64,000 bases of DNA from Globisporangium splendens (taxonomy: Eukaryota; Oomycota; Peronosporomycetes; Pythiales; Pythiaceae), in the NCBI GenBank assembly GCA_006386115.1, contig VFIW01000014.1:384322-448321 (forward strand). Reading direction: 5' to 3'. This document shows, in pieces, positions 22,501-30,841 of the stretch. The position numbers and the translations under genes were made by a program. Each line of letters opens with the position of its first letter. Position 1 is the first letter of the stretch. The notes under the pieces were generated by a model. The model did not search any database. It had not been told where the DNA came from and saw only the letters and a program-made list of their open reading frames with translations.

Positions 22501-23502
22501 GAAGCCATTGGCGTCGTCCAAGAGTCTATCGTCATTCATCAGAGTTATGGTACCCCGTACAAGTTTTCTTACGACGCTGCGATCCTCGAACTCAAGGCGT
22601 CAGCATACGCGACGCCTGTGGTGCTCGACAGGTCCCCCGATTTCTCGAGCGGCGAGGAAGCGAGGATGTATGGCTACGGAGCCACCATCCACGGATCGAG
22701 CACTAGTGAAAGCAGCCTCTCGCCAGAGATCCGCGCTGTGGATCTGTCGTTGCTGTCGCAGGCGCAGTGCAAGGCGACGCTCCCAGATATCGACAAGAGC
22801 ATGTTGTGTGCGGTCGGGAAAAACGGTGAAGATGCGTGCAAAGGCGACTCGGGCGGTCCGTTAGTCGTGCTGCCCAAGTCAGTTGACGCCGACGGAGACG
22901 TGCTCGTGGGAGTCGTGAGCTCAGGATACGAGTGCGGACTCAAAGATGTCCCAGGGATCTACATGCGCGTGAGCTCGCTCTCGAGTTTCATCGAGGGCCA
23001 CACTGTCGGCGCCGAGTGGGGGCGTCCAGTCACTGAATTGCCCACGCCCAGTAGCGCCTCGACACCGACGGTAACACCTTCGACTGATGCGGAATTGCGA
23101 GACTTGGATAACTTGTCACCCCGCGAATCTGCGTCCGTAGACGGCAGCAGCGCTACGGGTAGGAGTGACAACCTTGGTTCGGTCTCGGAGCACCAACCGC
23201 CGATTCAATATGTCGATGTGCCAACCGACTTGAAGCCGCAGGTCCGACGCGCGCTGCTGACTTATCTACTAGGGATTTCCGATTCGCTGGTTGTTTCGTC
23301 CGCGTTTCTCGCGAAACTGACCTCGGACACGAACCGGATCCGATTCTATTCGTCGGGGGATCTGTCGCCGATCCTGGAGATCCTCAAGCGCTACAACAAC
23401 AAACCTCTCTACGCTCGAAAAGACCGCTTCGGACGGTACAAAACCGATGCCTCGACGCTCGACGACAATGCCAGCAGCTCACTCAATCAGTGCAAATCGT
23501 GA
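19600..23502 (+). CDS. Secreted multi-domain trypsin-like protease, paralogue 2
   Basis: Intronless, 1300 residues. Signal-anchor-like start (VVVLFFVVIVSVAWQIRAVNA). Four S1-like repeats: repeat 1 has TSASC (Ser for His) with FDFAILEL; repeat 2 has LSRVKWL at the His position; repeat 3 has TTASC with YDFAIVQL; repeat 4 is intact with His945 (TAAHC), Asp992 (SYDAA) and Ser1084 (CKGDSGGP), and Asp1078 gives trypsin-like specificity. A Pro/Ser/Thr linker is followed by the same C-terminal module as paralogue 1 (RFYSSGDL ... DRFGRY). The order of dead and live repeats is the same as in paralogue 1, so the duplication came after the repeats had formed and decayed. Repeat 1 lost its His here but not in paralogue 1. 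Secretion is inferred from the N-terminus and many sequons. Confidence 0.88.
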   Translation: MTKKLEKSARVVVLFFVVIVSVAWQIRAVNATESRDNSSRGSSGSSSAAFDVKITASSTGLPASTDPRIPKVGDIGADAGSIGSRESSKDRVVVGVNGCAAVLIAPTFVLTSASCLIQASSTRRVDHVSVPGGRGNTSVEIRVLIQKTVVHPLFFSSGQRPGFDFAILELAEKAPSSPVVLSYTEGSWQDTIKKFHQDLTIYNSHPQEQNVQDARQQQYQIPASSIFGRDEACTSKNATFICAQVKRSCQDLAASAFSTNATNPSVSFLGFPDFVGRGSANEESVRILGMYPKLAPCRDEADAKERVPSSTNLFVSVSAARSFVDKHSVGHNWQLLEPKDDTSSSSNGSENSQSPPTEGSLVPDWYERLPQLGYLVGSNAAVREDEFVPFVLIAPRFGLSRVKWLRESTLVIDPDSTNQTVRAVVAGESTFLKRLIFETAAHSDVLRNRGILTEEEEQRIDWEYDLVVFELENEASIPAIPILSSTPQLNVVLPDVTVLVLDAAVEDEDERTSRGALKSALLSDCGDQALPNGSNGSMEFLCAHVPALIHQTPPSSANQTVLATENALIGFASSNQRGNGTVSVYERCEQLSFSRLAFERHAAFLTVATESTVVWTNDDKLLKPPDDARAGSFPSFIVSFYSEAQRGPLRCQGMLIAPKVVLTTASCVLGNAIAEVVFVLPDRKLIHVPVLPDQTIVHPRFNTTGSPSQDPDVGRYDFAIVQLQFPTVVAPAMLSIGGLSDSDDPVGFDFTPNSKSYEYGRFGTGNLFTQTAFNRSDKCSAVKATTNNSPASQLVRQTTSLCLTPCQTTAPEDNDIKFPPDDNHKVLPSLFPSDYDDEVPPVDPRPSFMGSAFGKQLNNTYSLVGFGVAHEIDDGDIYSVSSLADAAVFINAYVAGTSWEAGGVLVDGPLQLSKRYIVGLRVSKYGQNFCGGSLIAPSYVLTAAHCVTDGLAKYVSVGSKSSSGEETEAIGVVQESIVIHQSYGTPYKFSYDAAILELKASAYATPVVLDRSPDFSSGEEARMYGYGATIHGSSTSESSLSPEIRAVDLSLLSQAQCKATLPDIDKSMLCAVGKNGEDACKGDSGGPLVVLPKSVDADGDVLVGVVSSGYECGLKDVPGIYMRVSSLSSFIEGHTVGAEWGRPVTELPTPSSASTPTVTPSTDAELRDLDNLSPRESASVDGSSATGRSDNLGSVSEHQPPIQYVDVPTDLKPQVRRALLTYLLGISDSLVVSSAFLAKLTSDTNRIRFYSSGDLSPILEILKRYNNKPLYARKDRFGRYKTDASTLDDNASSSLNQCKS

Positions 23503-23728
23503 TCCGCCTAGACCAGGGGTATGAAGATTACAGTTTATTTATTGCTTTCCTTGCGGCGCCAAGGTTGACAAAGTCGACGTGAAATACAAGCAACGTGCAA
23601 ACTTGCAGAGCAAAAGTCAACTTTATTACATTCGAAATCTGGCAACTGAGATCCTACTGCAAGACCAACCAGACAAGAGAAAAATGTCCAAAAACTGCGA
23701 GTGTGCTCGAACAAATACGACTTTGCCC

Positions 23729-24241
23729 TTAGTCGCAGGCTTCCTTGTCGCCGCGGCCAAAGTTCTGCGTCCAGTAGCGTTTGTACTTGCTGTTAGTATT
23801 GCAGCCGTACCCCATGCCGAAGAATGTGTACGTGCCAAGAATGTTCTTGCGATGGCCCGCTGAGGCCATCCACGCTGCCACGACAGCCGCGATGCCGCTC
23901 CAGATGAAATCCTGTGCGGTGATGCACTGACTCATTTTGGATCCTTTCGAGCCCGTGTGACCCACGAAATTGTTGGTTGCCTGGTCGTCCGAGTGCAACT
24001 GGGCTGCCGCCTGGAGTTCCTTGCTGGTGCAAAACGGCGCCAGCCCCTGCTTGGCGCGCTCGGCGTTCACTGCAGCAAGCATCGTCGTCTGGTACTTGTC
24101 GGTCGCCGAGTACGTCTGCAAGTTGCGGTCTACGAGTTGCTGCTCACGGACTTTGGCAACGACGCCGAATCCACTGTTGGTGAGTGCAGCTGCACATGAT
24201 GCGACGACGATCAAGAGTTTCCACGGAAGAGTGGAGGGCAT
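23729..24241 (-). CDS. CAP/SCP (PR-1-like) secreted protein with internal deletion
   Basis: 170 residues from the ATG at 24241; a signal peptide (LLIVVASCAAALTNS) supports this start over one 27 codons upstream. After RNLQTYS the CAP domain runs from MLAAVNAERAKQGL to the C-terminus, with GHTGSKG carrying the first conserved His and AGHRKNILG the second. Compared with the two other CAP proteins in the window, 11 residues (the ENVAAGQxDVA block) are missing in frame between GIA and AVVAAW. That block holds one of the Glu residues of the CAP cavity. The fold may survive, but the metal/ligand site is probably changed. PR-1-like CAP proteins bind sterols or lipids in yeast and plants; a role at the host or cell surface is inferred. 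Confidence 0.85.
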   Translation of the reverse strand: MPSTLPWKLLIVVASCAAALTNSGFGVVAKVREQQLVDRNLQTYSATDKYQTTMLAAVNAERAKQGLAPFCTSKELQAAAQLHSDDQATNNFVGHTGSKGSKMSQCITAQDFIWSGIAAVVAAWMASAGHRKNILGTYTFFGMGYGCNTNSKYKRYWTQNFGRGDKEACD

Positions 24242-24960
24242 CGCTAATATACACGTTGTCTTGGCAGTCGCTTGATGAGGACAGGGAGCTTTCGATTGTG
24301 TGCTTGAGTGCAGCAAGTGCATGGTCGGTAGAATAGAGTGGATAGCTCCTCCTCCCCATTCCCATGAACCCGAAAGCGTAGTAGGTGATTAGTACGAACG
24401 CTCGCTATTACCTTCAGCGTGGCCGCTCTGCGCCAGGCACACGCGTGAATCGGACAAAAGTGACAAAGTTAGCATCAAAAACAGCGACAAAGTCCCATGC
24501 AACAACAACATCGCATGCCAAACACCGAATGCAGCTATCGGTTTTCCCGACCCATTTCCGTATTGATAACTGACTTTTGATCGAGCGTGTCCAGTTCCAC
24601 GTGCAGGTTTGCGATGACCATCGATCTATCTCGCAATCGGCAACGTTCCACGAACTTTGGTCGATGGACAGACTTCAAATTAGCCGTGAGTTTGCCACTT
24701 CCCCAACATGCTGGGAATCTCAAGTTCAGTCGGCTCCCTAGGAATAGCTGTGCACTAGTACCACTCAAACTACCACTCTATCTCATGAGAGCATCAAATG
24801 GACTCCTGCACATGAGCCGAGTGGGAAGCGCAACGCTTTCTCCGTCTATAGATTCTGCAATAATATTGATTTAGATTACTCTTTTGTCATATACGTTCGA
24901 CCAACAAACAGAAACACTAAGTGATACGCAAACACATGGACAGATCTACACTGGGCGACC
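24242..24960. other. Spacer between CAP genes
   Basis: About 720 bp, 5' flank of the first CAP gene and 3' flank of the second (both minus). No gene or repeat recognised. Confidence 0.55.
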
Positions 24961-26058
24961 TTATTCGCAAGCTTCGCTCGAGCCCGTGCCAAAGTCCTGG
25001 GTCCAGTAGTGCTTGTAGTTACTGTTGGCGTTGTACGCGTAGCCCATGCCAAAGAACTTGTAGTTGCCGAGGATGTTGGCTTTGTGGCCGCTCGAGTTCA
25101 TCCAGGCCTTCACCACAGCAGCGACATCCACCTGGCCAGCAGCCACGTTCTCCGCGATGGAGGTCCAGGCGAAGCCCTGTGCGGTGATGCGCTGACTCAT
25201 GGACGAGCCGTTCGATCCCGTGTGGCTCATAAAGTTGTTCTTGGCTTGGTCGTTCGAGTGCAACTGCGCAGAGGTCTGCAGCTTCTTGTTGGTGCAGTAG
25301 GCAGCGAGTCCGACCTTGGCGCGTTCAGCGTTCACGGCGGCCAGCATCTGCTGCTGCATTGTCTGTCCGGTGGTAGTTGGCGTCTTGGTCGTTGGTGTTG
25401 GAGTCGTCGTCTGCTGCACCGTAGGAGTAGCTGTCGTTGCCTTCGGTGTCATCGTTGGAGTGGCTGTCGTCGGTGTTGGGGTCACTGTTGGCGTGGTGGT
25501 GCTCTGGACAGTTCCGCTGCTGTCACAGGCTTCGTTTGACCCGGTGCCAAAGTCCTGGGTCCAGTAGTGCTTGTAGTTACTGTTGGCATTGTAAGCGTAT
25601 CCAGTCCCGAAGAACTTGTAGTTGCCGAGGATGTTGGCTTTGTGGCCGCTCGAGTTCATCCAGGCCTTCACCACAGCAGCGACATCCACCTGGCCAGCAG
25701 CCACGTTCTCCGCGATGGAGGTCCAGGCGAAGCCCTGTGCGGTGATGCGCTGACTCATGGACGAGCCGTCGGATCCCGTGTGGCTCATAAAGTTGTTCTT
25801 GGCCTGGTCGTTCGAGTGCAACTGCGCAGATGCCTGTAGCTTCTTGTTGGTGCAGTAGGCAGCGAGTCCGACTTTGGCGCGCTCGGCGTTGACCGCAGCG
25901 AGCATCTGCGCCTGGAAGTTGTCGCTCGACGTGTACGTCTGCAGTTCGCGCTCCAGATGCTGTGGCGACGCGGAGACCACGGACGCGGTGCTAGTGCCCG
26001 TGACCAGCGTCAGTGTCGCGGCGACGAGGAACAATGCTCTGGAAATGGACGAGTGCAT
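24961..26058 (-). CDS. Secreted protein with two tandem CAP domains
   Basis: 365 residues from the ATG at 26058, chosen for its signal peptide (ALFLVAATLTLVTGTSTA). RELQTY follows, then CAP domain 1 (about 55-180), a Thr/Pro-rich stalk with repeated TxTPT units (about 185-235), and CAP domain 2 (about 236-365). Both domains have the HTGS first His, ENVAAGQ Glu block, GHKANILG second His and HYWTQDFG. The domains are almost identical, and their DNA shows long stretches without a difference, so the second copy arose or was homogenised recently. The Thr-rich stalk is probably O-glycosylated. The protein ends in EACE with no anchor, so it is likely released. Confidence 0.9.
   Translation of the reverse strand: MHSSISRALFLVAATLTLVTGTSTASVVSASPQHLERELQTYTSSDNFQAQMLAAVNAERAKVGLAAYCTNKKLQASAQLHSNDQAKNNFMSHTGSDGSSMSQRITAQGFAWTSIAENVAAGQVDVAAVVKAWMNSSGHKANILGNYKFFGTGYAYNANSNYKHYWTQDFGTGSNEACDSSGTVQSTTTPTVTPTPTTATPTMTPKATTATPTVQQTTTPTPTTKTPTTTGQTMQQQMLAAVNAERAKVGLAAYCTNKKLQTSAQLHSNDQAKNNFMSHTGSNGSSMSQRITAQGFAWTSIAENVAAGQVDVAAVVKAWMNSSGHKANILGNYKFFGMGYAYNANSNYKHYWTQDFGTGSSEACE
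24986..25898 (-). repeat. Recent internal duplication encoding the two CAP domains
   Basis: About 355 bp at 24986-25340 recur at 25544-25898, an exact offset of 558 bp (186 codons). About 160 bp within them, from the FFG(T/M)GY codons to the MSQRITAQG codons, look identical by eye, including silent positions. Confidence 0.85.
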
Positions 26059-29000
26059 CTTGTTTGCTATGGTGTCTTGGCTTTGCTTTGGGTTGTCGTG
26101 GCAAGCCTTGGTAATTTGTAAAATGAGTGAGCTCAATGGGGCTCTTCACGATCCGAAAGGCCCCGAGAGCTCCGGTGCAACGAGATCCTGCGGAACGCTG
26201 CGACTCCTTTCCGGACTTGAGACTTTGATACTTGCGTCACTATTGAGCTGACACTTGACGTCCGGCAACGTTCCCCATGACCAGCTTGCTTTGAGGCAAG
26301 CTTCAGAGGTGTCGAGTGCAGTCATTATAACCGCATTCTTGCTCAAGTACGTTCTATTCCGAAAATATAGTTTCCGTCAACTTGTATATAAATCCGCACG
26401 AGTAGGTTAAAGCCGCTGTGGGTGTTTTGGACATCGTCCAGCTGGTCCTGCTGGTTCAAGAAAACGGCCAGTTTGTCCGCCAGCAGTCAACCTACGCAAG
26501 GCAGCGTCGGATATGCAGGAGTGGGCTTGTCTCTACATCTGTCAAGTGTGCTATGCATGCTGCTGGACCTATACGTGCGATTACGCTCGAGATGCCGTCG
26601 TGTCCACACGCAAACACCTCTACAGGTTCGCTTGGCCGATGCGTGTTGGACTTGCAGGCTCCAGATCCAAAGCAGCCTGGCAGCCGCACACCATCGCTTT
26701 GAGAGCCATGCGCATGGGAGGGTGCTGTCTGGTTGGCACGCATAACGTCACAGTGAATGCTGGGAGCTCATGTTCTTGATGGTTTGCGAAGCGCAGCGCA
26801 CTCATCAGGTCACTGCGTAGGAGACAACAGGGTCAATCCACTCATGTCACCCCATGAGCTGACAGACTTGGAAGACACCACACGATTGGTGAGTGGGACT
26901 GTGAGTTCAGTGCATTCCCTCAATTGGGCGAAATACACAATCTGCTCAACCATTCCGACTATCGTTTTTAACAGCAATATATTGTCAATAAAATAGACGA
27001 AAACAAACGAACATGTGATAAATGAGTCAAGTGTTCATTGCAAAAGGTTGTTCTGTTGAGGAGATGGTCGGTTTGTTAAAATAAACTGAAATGCGCCGTC
27101 AGCACGACGCGACGATTTCCACAACAAACACACACTGACTGGTGAATCTGCCGCAGTGGGCAGGCAGATCAACAGTGCGCATGAGCATGTGCTGATTTAC
27201 TTGAGCATGTGCACACGCACGCCATTTATTACTCAGCCCCGAGACCTACCCAGATTCACGTTCGAATACCAAAAGCAGTCCATTGTGCCATTCATGGCGC
27301 GTCAGACAAGCACGCACACATATGCAGACTGTCGGCTGTTGTGCTGCGTGGTGCAAGGGGGTTTGACAATCCTCACACAATTGGAAAGGACGGGCGGCGT
27401 TGTCGAGTCGTTGCTTGTAGAGGCTGGCGCCATGTGAGCCCACTGCCATTTGGGAGTCGGCTTCGACAGAGGAAAAGAAAAACAGAGCGATCTTGTGGAG
27501 TGGCCGGCATGAACGAGCCAGCATGAACGCTCGGAACCTTGCTGCAGAGAGCCCGCTGAAGCAACAGGAATTGCTTCTGGCTATTGCGTCCGCATCAGCG
27601 CAGGCTTTTGGTGCAAACCCAGAACCCAAGCACCGACACCACCTTCACTCACCGTGCAATTTATTGTGGACAGAGGCATCGTATCGTCCTGGTTCACACA
27701 CAATACTTGCACAGAGAGTGCAAGCTTATTGCTGCAATGCATATCAGAGATGCAAGAGCGTCAAGGTTTCCCTCCGAGTTTATCTGTGCAACCACACTGA
27801 AACACTGGTGCTGTGGCAGCATGGGCTCACGCTAAAATGATGGCATTGTACTGGTTCCGATCACAATTCATTCCGTTGAAATGCACATCATGAAACCCAC
27901 TTTTCACAACCACGCAGAGAGACTGGAAACGCCAGCAACGGCTCATTCGCTGGATGCATAAGGAATCAGAATCAATGGCGTCCAGTCGCTTCATAACGAC
28001 TGAGGTGGTTGCGCTCGTTGTGAGTGCAAGCAGAGTGCAAGCTGAGTGCAAGCAGAGCATGCAGTTTGTTGAGGCGCCGGAATGTTCCTGAGCAAGAAAT
28101 CGCATTCTTCGTGTCGGAAGAAGCGGAAAAGCGAATGCGAACGTTGAGCGACGCTGAGGAGGCAAGAGTGTAACGATCTTGACGCAAGTGTGGCGCAGAC
28201 CCAGCTGGTTGCGGGGCAAATGGCCCTCTTCAACAACGCAACGACGTTGTGAATGGCTCCACTGGAGCTCCACACATGCCACCCATACGCCGCAACATGG
28301 AAGCGAGACCTGTTGCTGCTGAGAAGCCCATAGAGAATGTGTTGGCTTCTTGGCGTTCTTTCCACGAGATCCAATGGACAATGCAAGCAAGTGGAGGTTT
28401 GTAACACGTGCGTGCTCCAACGTGTGTGCGCTTTTCCCTTTCGACACTTCAACTGGACGCATTGACGTGCAATAGGCAGGTGGGTTAGACACCCGAGCAC
28501 CTAGGCGATCTATGGGAGTTCTCCAGTGGACTGGAGGTGCACAGTGTCGCTAGTTTGCATAACGTTAGCACTGGAAGGTGCTCATGCTGGTCAGGGGAGG
28601 CATTGAAACTCTCATCTCGAGGCGGCAAACTGTTCCTCGTGGCAGATGACAGCATCACTGGGCAACTCAGAATTGTGGCAACGAAACTTGAGGGCTGGAC
28701 TGGGTTCAGATTTCTGTTTTGCTCCGTTTCTGCCTTGCACAACAAGTTGCAGCATTTTGTTGCACGATGTCAGATTTACAACGGAGTTTGAATTGGCATA
28801 ATGTTTGTCTGTGCGAAATAAGGAGGGTATTGTAGACAAGAAGTTTGATGTGACTTCTCCAGCTGTTTCTTTTGAAACCTGTGACTCTTCCGTCTCTCAC
28901 TTTGATTGACCCGACACTTTCGAAAACCGATTCCTGCACTTAATAATAGAGGCTATCATCTAGTAGAGTTTTGCAAAGCAGGTAGTGTCGTAGTGAGTAT

Positions 29001-29303
29001 GCAGCTTGGTCTTGATTCATTCTTGACAGGAACCCACATGACCACCTCCTTCCTAAGGTCGACGCGCGCGAAAGCTGTTAATTCAGCGAAACCAGCTGAT
29101 CTGAGCGCACATTCCGCGTGTGGATAGGGAGGAGGCGCACTTTGGAAAGGACGATGCGCTCTGTGTCCCTTTGCATGGTCGACTGATTACCATTGTGCAG
29201 CGCTTCTGCTGTTAATCATTCCGCAATTTGCCTCCCTCCACCCACTCCTCCCATTGACCCATTCGATCCCCGCATTCACACGCACAAGCCACCAGCAGCA
29301 GCC
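26059..29303. other. 3.2-kb gene-poor spacer
   Basis: Between divergently transcribed CAP genes. No frame can be tied to a family. Frames of about 80-130 codons at 26418-26745, 27493-27840 and 28485-28791 lack conserved motifs and have stops in any extension. Around 28018-28060 there is a short direct repeat of GCAAGC(A/T)GAGTG. The 3' end next to 29304 is pyrimidine-rich (CCTCCCTCCACCCACTCCTCCC), a likely core promoter or leader of the CAP gene there. Confidence 0.55.
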
Positions 29304-30110
29304 ATGAACGCCTTCAGTCTTCGCTCCGTGGTGCTCGCGTTCGCGGTCGTCTGCGCAACAGCCAGCAACGCCGAGGAGATCCAAGGACACCGACGCCTGC
29401 AAGCCGCGCAGCTCGGCAACTTCCAGGCCGCGATGCTCCAAGCCGTGAACGCTGAGCGCGCCAAACAAGGTCTCGCAGCGTTCTGCACCAACTCGAAGCT
29501 CCAGACCGCGGCGCAATTGCACTCGGAGGACCAAGCGCAGCACAACATGATGAGCCACACGGGCTCGAACGGCTCGCAGATGAGTGCGCGCATTACGGCA
29601 CAAGGCTTCAAATGGAGCGGCGTCGCCGAGAACGTGGCCGCGGGTCAACGAGACGTCGCGAGTGTGATGCAGTCGTGGATGAACTCGGAGGGTCACCGCG
29701 CCAACATCATGGGCGACTACAAGTTCTTCGGCACCGGCTACGCGTACAACGCCAACAGCAACTACGGCCACTACTGGACGCAGGACTTTGCCAGCGGCAG
29801 TGGCGAGCAGTGCGACGGCGGCAGCAGCGCCACACCAGCGCCAGCAACCAAGGCACCGACAAGTGCGCCAACGACCAGCCCTCCAGTGTACACTAGGTCA
29901 CCGAGCACCAGTCCACCGGTTTACACTAGGGCACCGAGCACCAGTCCACCGGTTTACACGCCCGCTCCAGCGACCACGGCCCCAGTTGTTACCAGTGCGC
30001 CAGCGACCCAGTCGCCTGCGTCGCAGCGGCAGTACGGCAAGAAGCCGCACAAGACCCGAAAGCACATGAAGACCAAGGCGCGCGGGACGGACTGCAAGCC
30101 AATCTACTAG
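29304..30110 (+). CDS. CAP protein with Pro/Thr repeat stalk and basic tail
   Basis: Intronless, 268 residues. Signal peptide (VVLAFAVVCATASNA), then HRRLQ, then a full CAP domain (about 40-172) with SHTGSNG, AENVAAGQ, EGHRANIMG and YWTQDF. A stalk of about 70 residues carries three near-perfect copies of an 11-residue unit centred on TSPPVYTR. The tail is strongly basic (KKPHKTRKHMKTKARG) and ends in a short Cys-containing segment. The tail is absent from the two other CAP genes. Such a stalk and tail could bind wall polysaccharide or acidic polymers; this is inference. It lies opposite in direction to the other two CAP genes, across the 3.2-kb spacer. Confidence 0.9.
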   Translation: MNAFSLRSVVLAFAVVCATASNAEEIQGHRRLQAAQLGNFQAAMLQAVNAERAKQGLAAFCTNSKLQTAAQLHSEDQAQHNMMSHTGSNGSQMSARITAQGFKWSGVAENVAAGQRDVASVMQSWMNSEGHRANIMGDYKFFGTGYAYNANSNYGHYWTQDFASGSGEQCDGGSSATPAPATKAPTSAPTTSPPVYTRSPSTSPPVYTRAPSTSPPVYTPAPATTAPVVTSAPATQSPASQRQYGKKPHKTRKHMKTKARGTDCKPIY

Positions 30111-30749
30111 AGCGTGTGAGAGTGAAGATGTTGCGTATGCACAGTGCAGTGCTTTGTTATAATGACCATTGAGTTGAGGATGTGCCCCTACGACCACACA
30201 TAAAGCCCAAGTATCCTAATGAGTATTTCCATTTACTGTCTGAAGGAAACGAGTCAGCGCAGATTGAGTCCATCATGCCAAGTGTTCAGTGTCTCGTTGG
30301 AGCTTGTATCATCCGTCCGTCCGCTCTTCGACTTTTTTCTCTCTTGGATGTTGCAGGACATTCTGAAACGGCTACTGTATAATGTTCCACTATTAGATTA
30401 GCGAGTCGATTCTTTTGAAGATGCCACAGTTTTGTTGAGCTTCACCTATTCCATGCGCACTCCGTCCACAACCAATGAGAAGCCTTGGATAGCGTAGAGG
30501 GTAGGGTTTGATATGCCCGCTCTCCAATCCCAGCGTCCACCTTTCTCTTCGTGTCTGTAGCGGGCGAGAGGGTTTGCTGTTGTTGTATGTGTGTGTGTGT
30601 GAGTTTGATGGAAAACCTAGTCGGCGGCCCCAAAGAAAACAACACACAAGTCGGTCAAGTGCAAGCAGCAGATCGACGAGGAGGGAGACAGTGGACGCAA
30701 CTTGTGGATATCCGCTGGCGACAAGCTCAGCAAACAACAACAGCCTGCT
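30111..30749. other. Intergenic, upstream of the SKP1-like gene
   Basis: No gene seen. A short GT run lies at about 30586-30602. Confidence 0.55.
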
Positions 30750-30770
30750 GCGTTCATTTGCTGTTTTGAT
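30750..30770 (+). promoter_or_regulatory. Inr-like start of the SKP1-like gene
   Basis: GTTCATTTGCTGTTTTGATTT matches the oomycete initiator core TTCATT with a T-rich flanking region, about 90 bp before the first ATG. Confidence 0.45.
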
Positions 30771-30841
30771 TTTCTTCGTCTTGCGTGACGACAGCATTTG
30801 CGGCTTGTGTCGTGGCAACAAGATCAACAAACACAGCACAT

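Noticed and set aside
12787..30110. RXLR, Crinkler or YxSL effector genes in the secreted island
   Set aside because: No signal peptide followed by RXLR-dEER, LFLAK or YxSL(R/K) was found; only the RxLQ pattern reported separately.
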